Assembly (NCBI RefSeq): GCF_051014445.1
Contig: NC_135144.1
Location: 7,254,001 to 7,318,000, forward strand
DNA length: 64,000 nt
Origin: Colletes latitarsis
Lineage: Eukaryota > Arthropoda > Insecta > Hymenoptera > Colletidae
Reading direction: 5' to 3'
Part shown: positions 45,478 through 58,290 of the stretch, one piece after another
How positions within the stretch are numbered: position 1 is the first letter of the stretch
How the letters are laid out: each line of letters begins with the position of its first letter
Program-made: the position numbers and the translations under genes
Notes under the pieces: model-generated
What the model was told of the DNA's origin: nothing
Database searches by the model: none
The model's input: only the letters and a program-made list of their open reading frames with translations

Positions 45478-47888
45478 CAGGGTGTTCGGCCAACCCTGGG
45501 AAAAATTTTAATAAGATTCTAGGACCAACATAGGACGAAAATCAAGAATATCAATTTCTTGACTGAGGCTTCGTTAAAAAGTTATTACAAAATTAAATTA
45601 AAAAATCTCATTTCAATCTGGAAAAATTATTTTCAGTTGTGCGGATCAATTACAGTCATTTTTGGTGAATACACATACCCCCGAAATCCTACGTACTTTC
45701 CAGAAAAAAAATCATTACCGAAAATTTCATGTCTGACCATACATTGACATGTTTCCCTGAAATTTCATGAGTATGTTTAAAACACCATAACTTCTAAACG
45801 GATTGGACGATTTTAATGTTTCAAAATGCAAACGACGCATATTTTGAAGAAGAATATGTAGAAATTCTAAGAATATTGGAAAAACTGTTTCTTAACCCCG
45901 TAAAGTTAGCAAAACTCCATAAATATGGTACAATTTGAAAACGTTCATAACTCCTACAATAGTCAATGGATCTCGTTGAAATTCAGTCTGGAAGCAGATC
46001 CCATGCGTACCTACAAAAATGTATTAGACAACTTTTCTGTAGAGCGTCAAACAAATTTACTAAAAATGAAAAACGAATTTTTATAAAAAATCGAAAGAGG
46101 GTAGATGCCTAAATTTTTCTGCGAGAACAAAAAATTTCAAATCGTTCTGAAAAAATTATTTGCAGCTGCGAGAGCCAATTAAAATCATTGTTGGTAAATA
46201 GACATACCCCCGAAATCCTACGCATTTTCGAGGAACAAATTCGAGTGGGTGGATACATTTGTCGCCAAAATTAAAAAATTTCAAATCGTTCTGGGAAAAT
46301 TATTTCCAGTTGTGAGGGTCAATTGAAATCATTTTTCGTGAATAGACATATCCTCGAAATCCTACGCATTTTCGAGAAAGAAATTCATTACCGAAAATTT
46401 CATGCCTGACCATACATTGACATGTTTCCCTGAAATTTCATGAGTATGTTTAAAACACCATAACTTCTAAACGGATTGGACGATTTTAATGTTCCAAAAT
46501 GTAAACGACGCATATTTTAGTGAAGAATATATAGAAATTCTAAGAATATTGGAAAAATTGTTTCTTAACCCCGTAAAGTTAGCAAAACTCCATAAATATG
46601 GTACAATTTGAAAACGTTCATAACTCCTACAATAGTCAATGGATCTCATTGAAATTTAGTCTGGAAGCAGATCCCATACGTACCTACAAAAAAGTATTAG
46701 ACAACTGTTCTGTAGAGCATCAAACAAATTGACTAAAAATGAAAAATGAATTTTTATGAAAAATCGAAAGAGGGTAGGTGCCTAAATTTTTCTGCGAGAA
46801 CAAAAAATTTCAAATCGTTCTGAAAAAATTATTTTTAGCTGCGGGAGTCAATTAAAATCATTTTTGGTGAATAGACGTACCCCCGAAATCCTACGCATTT
46901 TCGAGGAACAAATTCGAATGGGTGGACACATTTGTCGACAAAATTAAAAAATTTCAAATCGTTCTGGGAAAATTATTTCCAGTTGTGAGGGTCAATTGAA
47001 ATCATTTTTCGTGAATAGACATATCCTCGAAATCCTACGCATTTTCGAGAAAGAAATTCATTACCGAAAATTTCATGCCTGACCATACATTGACATGTTT
47101 CCCTGAAATTTCATGAGTATGTTTAAAACATCATAACTTCTGAACGGATTGGACGATTTTAATGTTTCAAAATGCAAACGACGCATATTTTGAAGAAGAA
47201 TATGTAGAAATTCTAAGAATATTGGAAAAACTGTTTCTTAACCCCGTAAAGTTAGCAAAACTCCATAAATATGGTACAATTTGAAAACGTTCATAACTCC
47301 TACAATAGTCAATGGATCTCATTGAAATTTAGTCTGGAAGCAGATCCCATACGTACCTACAAAAAAGTATTAGACAACTGTTCTGTAGAGCATCAAACAA
47401 ATTGACTAAAAATGAAAAATGAATTTTTATGAAAAATGAAAGAGGCTAGGTGCCTAAATTTTTCTGCGAGAACAAAAAATTTCAAATCGTTCTGAAAAAA
47501 TTATTTTTAGCTGCGGGAGTCAATTAAAATCATTTTTGGTGAATAGACATACCCCCGAAATCCTACGCATTTTCGAGGAACAAATTCGAGTGGGTGGATA
47601 CATTTGTCGACAAAATTAAAAAATTTCAATTTGGTTCTGGGAAAATTATTTCCAGTTGTGAGGGTCAATTGAAATCATTTTTCGTGAATAGACATATCCT
47701 CGAAATCCTACGCATTTTCGAGAAAAATATTCGAATAGGTAGATAAATTAGTTCTACAGGCGGAACTTTGAACGTTAATAATTTTTTAACGAAGCCTCAA
47801 TCAATAAATTGTTATTGTTGATTTTCGTCTTATTTTGTGCTCTAGAATCTCCCATTAAAATTTTTCCCAGAGGTAGTCGAATACTCTA
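45478..47888 (-). mobile_element. Large family A element with three 672-bp monomers, 2,411 bp
   Basis: The left terminus CAGGGTGTTCGGCCAACCC is preceded by TA (45476-45477). The right terminus is mutated ('tcgaatactcta') before TA. Landmarks repeat at 45711, 46387 and 47059 ('tcattaccgaaaatttcatg') and at 46201, 46874 and 47546 ('gac(a/g)taccccc'), giving a period of 672-676 bp. Monomers 2 and 3 are more alike than either is to monomer 1, so the array expanded inside the element. Confidence 0.92.
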
Positions 47889-50800
47889 TATACGTATTTT
47901 GAAACAAATATTAAGATCTGTCGCTATTGTTAATAAACCTCTAAAACTAAAGTTTCACTGTTTCCATCTAAACGCCTTAACAACTAACTACTTGACTGAA
48001 TTTAAAATAGCTTGAAAGAGGGTTAAATTCATATATGGTTAGAAAAACTCTTGCGGAGACAACAGGTATCATTGAAGCTGCTATCAGATAGTATCACTGA
48101 AGCTGCAGCTAAAAAATAGCAAAATTCAACGTTCTGTAATTTTTAAACTTAAAACCAGAATAAAATAGTGACTTGACCCCTCCCCCGTCGGGCCCCTAAT
48201 TTTATAAGCAAGTTATATTTTATCGATTTGAGGTGAAGTGACCCCTCTTGTCGTTTTAATGGTGGAATGTCGTTACGATGACAACGATAATCCGTGATAA
48301 CGATTCGCGTGATCTGTCTACGTAACTAGTACGTGATTTTACAACCAGACGGGGGATGAAGAAATTAAACAACTTGAAACGGGGCAAACGTTGGAATATC
48401 AAATATGGCGTGGCAAAAAGAGATGATAAATGGAAAGCGAGGTTATATTAAATAGAGAATGTTATTGGAAATAGAAAAAATACACTCGTTGGCCTGACAA
48501 AACTAATTTTATTGTTACGTCAGTCTTTTTAAACTCGTTACCCACTTATGGTTTTCGTTTATGTCCGCACCTCTACTCTGTATGGTTGTTGATAGTTGAT
48601 AAAGGTAACAAATCAATTTATTTTTAAGTAGCAACAGGCTCTTTAACAGAACCAGGTATTTATATTAATTTATTATTTCTTATCCTGTGACGATTACATT
48701 TAACGTACTAATTTTTATTAATTACATTTATAATTCCTTATTTAAATAAAATTTCGTACATCGTTTGTAATAATTGAACGTACTTATTGTTCCAAAATTT
48801 GACATATGTATTTATATAAATATAAAATAAAAATCTTTTTAATAATAATAATAATGAAGGTAATAATCAAATATATTATTTATTCGTGTATAGTAAAAAG
48901 TAAAATAAACAGTAAAATAATTATTACATTAGATGTAATCGTCACAAAATAAGAAATAATGAAATTGAAATAAATATTGAAGGGAACATTTGAATACATT
49001 TCGAGTGTTTCTTGCGTGCCTAATTTTCATTCCCCTAACTAGGCTTTACATCCTTGACGAGGTATAACGACATCGCATAATAGTGTCTGTCGTTGCATTA
49101 AATCTGCAACTATGTTTTCACAAATGCATGCAATAATGCGGGAGAGCTCGTTTGTACAAACAATCGTGGGATTAATTAACGTAAATCCCTCCACTTTGTA
49201 AACGTAAAATTTCCAATCGATTCGCTGATAAGCAAATGAAATTAATGTTATTGAGAAGATAAATTCAGAATTTTGTCCAAGTGAATTTACGGTCCGATAA
49301 ATGATATAAATAACAGCAATTTGAAATTTACATAAAATCGCGTAATCCCCGTCTTATCTAGAAACAGATAAAATTGTAATTGCATAATAAATAAAAAATA
49401 AGAGCCATTTGCGAATGTTGCACAAATTACTAAACGATTAAAGAATTACTTAAACAATTATATGCACGTAATATACAATTAACATATTCTATTCGAACAG
49501 TAAATAAATTTATAACAACAACAACGATACGACGAATCGAATTTTATTTAAAAAAACGATGCAAAGAAAAAATTGTTGAACCAGTGCCTAGGTTCGTTCT
49601 TCGTGAATATTTATTACAGCAAAGGTTGGATTAATATTGAACGTTTGGCACTATTGCAAACGTGGATACGCATAAATGAAACACGTTGGCGTACAAGCTA
49701 GGTAAATGTTGCACCGTTTGCAAACGTTGATGTAAATAATGCGTTGTAAAGTAAATTGTGCCCCGACCAAAAACGGAATTTTATGATGAAAAGCAAGCGC
49801 GTTCCCAGGGTTTTGCCAACTCTCTAACGCAGCTCTGGTTACGTTCGCTTACCATCTCGAAATTTTTGCGCGTTGCAGATATTCCCACGAACTTGCGGAT
49901 ATTTCGTTCTCCTTTTGCAACGGCCCAAAGAGACTACCGCATAATAAACGTTACACTGACTGGAGCATTTTAGACGGGTCACCCGAATAATTCATTTGCT
50001 TTTGATTATACGCAACACATTTATATTTTATCTAACAACTTTATTCATAAAGTGAAACAAACTAGCGTACACTGCTGGACGAAAATATACACGGTATTTA
50101 AGTTTGTTAGAAATAAAGCGCCATTTGCTTCTGCGCCACCTAGAGTTCTTCTGACTTACTATTATTGTACCGTGTGTCTTTTATTTGTAACGAAGCATCG
50201 TGCTAATTAAATGTGTGTTACTGAGGGGAAGTCGAAATTTGGTCATTTGAATCCTCAAATTTCCACATAGTTGACGTTTGTATTTCTAATAATTTATTGA
50301 AATGAATTCATGATCAAAGCAAATACAAGGTTATACGAATGTACCTTTAGGATGTTGAATGAGAATATCTGTCAAACGCCATGTTTGTTTCTTGTTACTT
50401 TCTTTTATTTCTAACCTACAATGATAGACAATTTTAACAATGGAGTCGTATACGATTGAAGAGCATGTTAATTATTTGTATCTTAAAGAAATATTGTAAC
50501 AAATATAATCTAAAAAGGCATAGTTTTATTAATACAATTGTGTTGACTCTTAATTTGGATCTTCTTCGGTATGTAAAAGCTGATCGTCAGCTTCTTATAA
50601 TTTATGTTTAAGCAAATGTACTCATTCAGGCTATTTAGTTATGCAAATTGTTATAAATTAAACTAATCCCAAATATGGTATATAGATACTTTGAGTATTT
50701 ATAGTGAGTGTAGCATGAATCTATTATTACAATAATATTATTGCACTTTACAAAATAATGTATTAATTAATATTAATTAATGTATTCACAAAATATTGTT

Positions 50801-51487
50801 TTACTTGAACAGTTATTATCTTTAATCAAGATGGTATTAAAGTTCTGCATTGGAACGTATTTTGACTCATTCGTTTCTTTAATTAATTCGTGCATTGTTC
50901 CTTCTTGAAAAGGAAACCAACAATTGTTCAGCATCCTTTGATGTCGTTTAATCAAAATAGACCACATTGTTATATTTAAAATTTTCAATACTTATTAAAC
51001 TTCGTAATACATCTGTGATATTTCCATATTTATCGTTTCAAATCGTAGAAACACACGAGTATACATATGCCTACATCTACAGATCACATCTACGCCAAAC
51101 GTCCTATGATCAATGGTTTTCTTAGAGAAATGAATTTCAGTTTACGAGCTTCCACGAGTATTGAAAAATTCACTCTGTTCTCAACCAGCTGCGTTGGGCG
51201 TGGAGAGTCAAGTGTTCATAATAAAAAGATCCCGGATTCGAATCTCGCAAGGGAACTTTTTCTTCACTCCCAATTTCATTTTCTAGCTGCTGTCTATTAT
51301 ACTATTTTACTTCGCGACAACGTAATATTAACAACGTCATTGTTACATCGTACAAAAAGAAGTTTTACTTTTGGCATTTCAAAATGCTACAAAATTTAAT
51401 GAAAATAATTTAATTTTATCCTTCCGACTTTTTATTGAATTTTTTAGGTATTCTATTCAGTTTAATAAAACTCTTTTTTGGGGATGC
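47889..51487. other. Unassigned AT-rich DNA with one foldback element
   Basis: Apart from the foldback at 48652-48981, nothing is recognised. Frames of 60-110 codons (for example 49758-49973, 51067-51399) have no known similarity. A tRNA B-box-like 'ggattcgaatc' at about 51233 is not accompanied by a foldable tRNA. Confidence 0.4.
48652..48981. mobile_element. Foldback/MITE, ~330 bp
   Basis: The arms of about 47 bp are imperfect inverted repeats ('ttatttcttatcctgtgacg' near 48677 and 'atgtaatcgtcacaaaataa' near 48934). The interior is AT-rich and non-coding. No clear target duplication was found. Confidence 0.7.
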
Positions 51488-52631
51488 AATTCTAGAGGCC
51501 AAAATAAGATGAAAATCAAGAATACTAATTTGTTGATGGAGATTTCGTTAAAAAGTTAGTAACGTTTAGAATTCCGCCCGTACTGAATTTTTTTCTAGAA
51601 AGTGGGTAGGATTTCGGGGGTAGGTCTATTCATAAAAAATTATTGTAATTAATCCCCGCATCTGAAAATAATTTTTTCAGAACAATTTGAAATTTTTTAA
51701 TTTTGTCGAAAAATTTCACACCTTCTCGAATTTTTTTCTAGGAAATGAGTAGGATTTCGGGGATATGACTCTTCACCAAAAATGATTGTAATTGACCCCT
51801 ACAGTCAAAAATATTTTCTTTAGAACGATTTGAAATTTTGTTTTTCGTCGAAAAATGTAGGCACCTACCCCCCGTCGATTTTTCTTAAAAATTCGTATTT
51901 GATTTTTAGTCATTTTATTTGACGCTCTACAGAAAAGTTATTTAATACTTTTTTGTAGGTACTCATGAGCTCTAGTTCAGAAAAAAGTTTCATTGAAACA
52001 TATTCACTATTGTAGGAGTTATGGCTGTTTGAAAATTGGACCATTTGTATTGGGTTTTTCTCAGTTTATGGGGTCAAGGAACAACTTTTCGAATATTTTT
52101 GCAATTTCTACATATTCTTCATCTAAATACGCGTCGTTTGCCTTTTTGAAAATTAAAATCGTCCAATCCGTTCAGGAGTTATGATGCCTTAAATATTCGC
52201 ATGAAATTTCGGGGAACGATTTCTGGCCTGAAATTAGATTTTCGTTAAGGAATTTTTTTCTCGAAAATACGTAGGATTTCGGGGGTATGTTTAATGACCA
52301 AAAATGATTGCGATCGACTCTTGCAAACGAAAACAATTTTTTTTAAACGATTTGAAAAATATATTTTTCTGCCAAAAAATTTCAACACCTACCCGATTTT
52401 TTTTCTCGAAAGTGGATAGGATTTCAAGGATATGTCTATTCACCAAAAATGCTTATAATTGACGCCTTCAACCAAAAATAATTTTTTCAAAACGATTTGA
52501 AATGTTAGAATTTAATTTTAATAACTTTTTAACGGAGCCTCCATCAACAAATTGGTATTCTTGATTTTCGTTTTATTTTGTCCTCTAGAATCCCCCATTA
52601 AAATTTTTCCCAGTGGTGGCCGAACACCCTG
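51488..52631 (+). mobile_element. Family A element, left terminus truncated
   Basis: It begins inside the left terminal repeat at 'attctagaggccaaaataag' and ends at GGCCGAACACCCTG (52618-52631). One long and two short modules lie between. The right end joins the 160-bp satellite directly, with TA at 52632-52633. Confidence 0.85.
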
Positions 52632-52635
52632 TATA

Positions 52636-53335
52636 TACGCGCGAAATTTCAAATTGATATATCTAATAGTTCTCTCAAACTAGGTAAATATCTTCAATGA
52701 TATTATAAAGAGACGATAGACACAAAACTTTTTTCGTGATGAATACAGCAAGATTTTAATTAATTAAAAATCAATTACATGCGTTTGAATAAATATAAGC
52801 CCCAAATTTTAAACTGATATATCCAATAGCTTACTCAAACTAGGTAAATATCTTCTACGATACTATAAAGAGACGATAGATACGAGACTTTTTTCGTGAT
52901 AAATACAGCAAGATTTTTATTAATTAGAAATCAATTACATGCGTTTGAATAAATATACGCGCGAAATTTCAAATTGATATATCCAATAGCTTACTCAAAC
53001 TAGGTAAATATCTTCTACGATACTATAAAGAGACGATAGACACAAGACTTTTTTCGTGATGAATACAGCAAGATTTTAATTAATTAAAAATCAATTACAT
53101 GCGTTTGAATAAATATACGCCCAAAATTTTAAATTGATATATCCAATAGCTTACTCAAACTAGGTAACTATCTTCTATGATACTATAAAGAGACGATAGA
53201 TACGAGACTTTTTTCGTGATAAATACAGCAAGATTTTTATTAATTAGAAATCAATTACATGCGTTTGAATAAATATACGCGCGAAATTTCAAATTGATAT
53301 ATCTAATTTCTTTTCCCAAACTAGGTAAATACCTT
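52636..53335 (+). repeat. 160-bp satellite, 4.4 units with dimeric higher-order pattern
   Basis: Units begin at 52636, 52796, 52956, 53116 and 53276, exactly 160 bp apart. Units 1, 3 and 5 begin TACGCGCGAAATTTCAAATT. Units 2 and 4 begin TAAGCCCC or TACGCCCA followed by AAATTTTAAA, and also share 'tacgagacttttttc', 'gataaatac' and 'taattagaaatc'. The repeat is therefore ABABA with a 320-bp higher-order unit. It is non-coding. Confidence 0.95.
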
Positions 53336-54707
53336 CACTAATCTAACAAATAACAAGTGACGAAGGAAACGAGAGTGCACAAAACTGGAAAAAAGACAGA
53401 AAAATAATAAAAATCGAACGTAACGTATAAAAATAATGAGACAATTCAAGTAACGTGACGATGTTCGTAAAAATTAGTCCCCAACTTAAATTGATTTCAA
53501 GTTTTTGTGACGTGCGTCTTTCGAATACTAAAGATGCTCATCGGCGTTAAATAATTCACGGAAGGAGAACGGATCGGATCGCAGACCTTCCGAACTTCCC
53601 TCGGCGTATTTCTTTAAAGTTTTCCACGAATGCAAAAAACGCCGATCGGATATCGAGGCGAGCAGAGGAAAACGCCGCGGTCGGATATTCGTTTTAACAT
53701 TCTGATCGCGCTGAGAAGGCAGATAAATCGGATTACGGTTATGTTCCAGGGTCCTTATACGAGGGCACACCCTTAAACCGTTGGCTTCGACCTGCGATCG
53801 ATATACCACACGCGCTATACGACAGAACTCACCTGCAGGATACTACGAACGTTCACCCTTAATGAATCGTCTTCGTCTACGAAAGAAACGAGAATTTCAC
53901 GCGATCAAGACGCGAGCGCAATTTACGGCCAACCATCAAGATTCGTTCTCTCGCCTACGCCTAGACAAAACACCTAACAGCTCTCGTAACAACCCTATTT
54001 GCTTTATTTTTTTTTCAATTATCGTACTGAACGTACGAAAATGAAAATTAAATAATGTTTTACAGAGTTAAAAAAGTTTGAAAACACATGATCGTCTCAT
54101 ATTAGGAATGAATGCAGCTCGCAAAAATAATACAGACAGTTTATACAAAGAGATGTATTATTTGACGCCATTTACCAGTAACATTTGTTTTTAGTGTTTT
54201 GATAATTGTGAAGTAGAATATTCTACATAATTTAATAATATTGTAATTTTATAAATTATTGCTCAGTGTGGACAAATCATATAATATTATTATCCCAATT
54301 ATAGTCCTCATCAGAAATAACAAAATTATTCATTTAGAATATAATTTTGTAGAAATGCAGCGAATATGAAAGTGAAATGTAATGTAAATTAGTATAAAAG
54401 AAATATTTGATATTTTTATATCGTACATGTTCCTAAAAAATTATTGTAGCGTATTTCAAATGAACAATTTTTCAGTGCGAATGAAAACCATGAATTCTAT
54501 TTGAACATCAATTAAAGAACGAAAATGGACCAGAATTTTAATGATATAATGTTTCATTTAAATTGTTATTACAGTAATTATGATTATGTAAAAATCTAAA
54601 TTACTAAATTTCAAGCGTTTCATTAATATACCAACCTATAACATTTTTATTATGTTTCCAGCAACTGGTCTGTTTTCTTTTGTTTGCCTGGCATATGTTT
54701 TTGCGAA
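53336..54707. other. Unassigned DNA with CpG-richer section
   Basis: 53520-54000 is less AT-rich, with overlapping frames on both strands (53528-53809 minus, 93 codons; 53781-54044 plus, 87 codons). Neither is recognised; host exon or non-coding DNA are both possible. The rest is AT-rich. Confidence 0.4.
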
Positions 54708-55640
54708 TTTTTTTCTCGAAAATACACAGGATTTCGGGGCGATGTTTATCGACCAAAACTGATTGTAATTGACCTTTGCAACCAAAAATAATTTTTCTAG
54801 AACGATTTGAAATTTTGTTTTTCGTCAAAAAATTTAGGCACCTAACCCCTGTCAATTTTTCTTAAACATTCGTTTTTCATTTTTAACAATTTTGTTTAAC
54901 GCCCTACAGAAAAGTTGCCTAATACTTTTTTGTAGGTGCCTATATGTTCTAGTTCAGAAAGAAGTTTCATTGAAATATGTTCACTATTGTAGGAGTTATG
55001 GCTATTTGAAAATTGCACCATTTTTATGGGGTTTTTCTAACTTTACGGGTTTAAGGAACACCTTTTCGGATATTTTTAGAATTTCTACATATTCTGCATC
55101 AAAATATGCGTTGTTTGCATTTTGAAACTTTAAAATCCTCCAATCCGTTGAGAAGTTATGACATTTTTAAAATACGCATGAAATTTTGGGGAACCATTTC
55201 AGGCCTTAGATTAGATTTTCGTTAAAGAATTTTTTTCTTGAAAATGCATAGGATTTCGGGGGTATGTCTATTGACCAAAAATGATTGTAATGGATCCCCT
55301 CAGCTGGAAATAATTTTTCCAAAACGATTTGAAATTTTTTTTCCCCGAAAAATTTAGGCACCTACTCCCTATCGATTTTTATTAAAAATTCGTTCTTGAT
55401 TTTTAATAATTTTGTTTGACGATGTACGGAAATGTTGTCTAATACCTTTTTGTAGGTATCTATGAGCACTACTTCAGAAAAAAGTTTCATTAAAATATAT
55501 TCACTATTACAGGAATTATAGCTGTTTGAAAACTGAACAATTTTTATGGGGTTTTTCTAACTTTACAGGATCAAGGAGCAACATTTTCAATACCGTTAGA
55601 ATTCCTAATATTCTTCACCAAAATACGCGTTGTTTGCCGT
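54708..55640 (+). mobile_element. Family A interior without terminal repeats
   Basis: It holds one full and one partial composite monomer in plus orientation: 'gtaggagttatggctatttg' at 54990 and a second CTACTCCCTATCGAT block near 55361. It breaks off in the 'aaaatacgcgttgtttgccg' landmark at about 55638. No termini are present. Confidence 0.82.
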
Positions 55641-55742
55641 TTGTAACGAGTGAGTTGAGTTGAAGATACGCATTCTGGCTTCTAATTCTATAAAGTCGCT
55701 GATCGATATTGAAAGTAAGTGCAAATTAAACGTTTGCAGAAA

Positions 55743-55913
55743 AACCCTGATGTCAACCCTATTGAAGTGGAGAATTAAATACAAGAATTAAAACTTACGA
55801 TTATTGAAGCCTCAAATAATATAGATAAAAATATTATAAAAAAGCTTATTGCAAATATGCAAAATCGAATTTTTGATATAATTCGTAGTGGTGGAAACGT
55901 AATAAATTATTAA
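55743..55913 (+). pseudogene. Tc1-like transposase C-terminal fragment
   Basis: The frame reads 'NPDVNPIEVEN', stop, then 'IQELKLTIIEASNNIDKNII' and 'KKLIANMQNRIFDIIRSGG', ending at TAA 55911-55913. NPD.NPIE corresponds to the third catalytic-region motif of Tc1 transposases (usually SPDLNPIE..W), and the remainder fits the family's last 40 residues. About 20 residues between the two are missing, and one stop is present. Nothing of the N-terminal DNA-binding or upstream catalytic region is visible. Confidence 0.75.
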
Positions 55914-57330
55914 ATTTTTGCTTTTGATTGATAGATTGATAGATTGGTAAATTTAAAATAAAACATACATAGATTGGTAGATTGATAGATTTAAAATAAA
56001 ATGAATTTTGTTTACAGTTGGTATATTTATGAAACCCAGATTAAACAGTATTTCCATCATTTAAGTTATTAATTACAATAAACTAAGGGAACTGTATTTG
56101 AATATTTATTTTTAAAGCACTATCTAAGAATAGAAACTACTATTATAGCATAATTTGTTTCCAAAATAATCATATTCCTTACATTTTAAGGGGTTGGTAT
56201 ATTTATGATACGCATTGTATTGATAATATAGATTAGCGTTACTAAACTTCAATTTTAATTTAAACATTGTTCATAATTTTTACATTCCTACAAATAATAT
56301 AGTTCGCCATCCTTGGAATCGATAGTTAATCGATGCTATTTTAGGAGCAATTACAACTCACGTTATTTATTTTTAAATAATCGTAATCGAGCTTAAAATT
56401 ATTCCTAATTTTTACATTTTTACAAGTAATATAATTCCTCATTCTTGGAATCGGTAATTAATTAATATTATTTTAAGAGCAATTACAATTCGCGTTGCTT
56501 ATTTTTAAGTGATCGTATAAAACGGACCAATTAATTTGGTGATAAATTTTAGAAACAATGATTAAAAACAAAGGCCCGCCGTAAAAATAGCTTCGTAAAA
56601 TATTGCAAGTTTCTTCGTAAATTCTGAATTTATAGTCAATTAAAAAGTTACGTCGAACGAAATAAACGAAAACCGCGACAACAAAATTCAACTTTAACAA
56701 GCGATAATTTGTACAAGAATAGAGCTATTAAGAGCTTTCGCACTAATACGATTTTATATCGTAGCAAGTCTTTTACTAAAAAATTCCACTTTAACGCCAT
56801 TCTAAATTTTACATCGGTTCGCATGCAAAACACTATGCCATTTTAAGGATGCCTTTGAGGCAGGTTATTAAATAATTGTTCGTGCAGTTTAAAAGGGGTT
56901 ATCGCCGAGATTCACGACTCCACGACCTTAAGCTTTGAGCTAAGCTCCTCTGAAGTGTCGTCAAAGTGACGGTAGTCATCGCGTTTCTCGTTATAACTTA
57001 GCAAATTCAACGTTTACTGGTTTGAAAGTTTTGATATCGCGAAGCGAACGTAGTTTCGCGATTGTCAAGCGCCAAGCGTGAACTTTAAAGCTTCGACTCC
57101 GTACATTCATAAACATCGCATGAAATATTTTTGCCCGAATAATTCCCATCTGATAAACACGCGTATACTAATAATTAACTATAAATTTAATATTATTCTT
57201 TTTCTGTTTCTTCTGATTCAACCACTTGAAACTCAAACCAAGACAAAACTCATTTTTTGATCGTCCAAGACATTGAAATGTGTTGAAAAGTATCAGGTAC
57301 CCTTGCATAAGAACTGATTAAATAACAATA
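55914..57330. other. Unassigned DNA, includes small duplications
   Basis: Short GATTGATA-type tandem repeats lie at 55927-55999. 'ttggtatatttatga' occurs twice (about 56019 and 56195), the first following TACAG, so these may be Tc1-type ends. A duplication with a 131-bp period follows. The rest, including a slightly CpG-richer stretch at 56890-57080, has no recognised feature. Confidence 0.4.
56264..56515 (+). repeat. Tandem duplication, 131-bp period
   Basis: 'taatttttacatt' at 56275 recurs at 56406, with 'cttggaatcg' and 'gagcaattacaa' following in both copies. The copies are moderately diverged. Confidence 0.8.
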
Positions 57331-58290
57331 CTGGGAAAAATTTTAATGGGGGATTCTAGAGGCCAAAATAAGACGAAAATTAAGAATACCAATTTGTTGA
57401 TGGAGGCTTCGTTAAAAAGTTATTAAAAATTAAATTAAAAAATTTTAAATCGTTCTAAAAAAATTACTTTTGATTGCAGGGATCAATTATAATCATTTTT
57501 GGTCGATAGACATACCCTCAAAATCCTAACCATTTTCGAGAAAAAAATTCCTTACCGAAAATATAATTTCAGGCCAGAAATGCTTCCCGTAATTTTCATG
57601 CGAATCTTTAAAACACCATAACTTCTGAACGGATTGAGCGATTTTAATGTTCAAAAAGCCAAACGCCGCGTATTTTAGTGTAAAATATGTAGCAATTATA
57701 AAAATATTCGAAAAGTTGTTCCTTAACCCCGTAATTTTAGAAAAACCCCATAAAAATGGTCCAATTTTCAAATAACCATAACTCCTACAATAGTGAATAT
57801 ATTTTAATGAAACTTTTTTCTGAAGTAGAGCCCATGGGTACCTACACAAAAGTATTGGACAACTTTTCTGTAGGACGTTAAACGAAATTACTAAAAATCA
57901 AAAACGAATTTTTAAGAAGAATCGACAGGGTACCTAAATTTTTCGACAAAATTAAAAAATTTCAAATCGTTCTAAAAAAATTACTTTTGATTACAGGGAC
58001 AAATTATAATCATTTTTGGTCAATAGACATACCCTCGAAATCCTAACCGTTTTCGAGAAAAAAATTCCTTACCGAAAATATAATTTCTGGCCAGAAATCG
58101 TTCCCCGAAATTTCATGCGCATTTTTAAGACATCATAACTCCTGAACGGATTGGACGATTTTAATTTTCAAAAACGCAAACGACGCGTATTTAGATGAAG
58201 AATATGTAGAGATTGCAAAAATATTCGAAAAGTTATTCCTTGACCCCGTAATGTTAGAAAAACCCCATAAAAATAGTCTGTAACTTTTAA
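57331..58290 (-). mobile_element. Family A element, left terminus truncated, right end missing
   Basis: It begins 'ctgggaaaaattttaatggg', about 20 bp inside the terminal repeat. It contains one and a half composite monomers in minus orientation and stops without a terminus at about 58290. The left break abuts a 45-bp sequence shared, inverted, with 4032-4075. Confidence 0.85.

Noticed and set aside
51181..51290. tRNA-like B-box ('ggattcgaatc') near 51233
   Set aside because: No A-box at the right distance and no cloverleaf: the putative T-arm has a mismatch at the loop-closing pair, and no acceptor stem was found.
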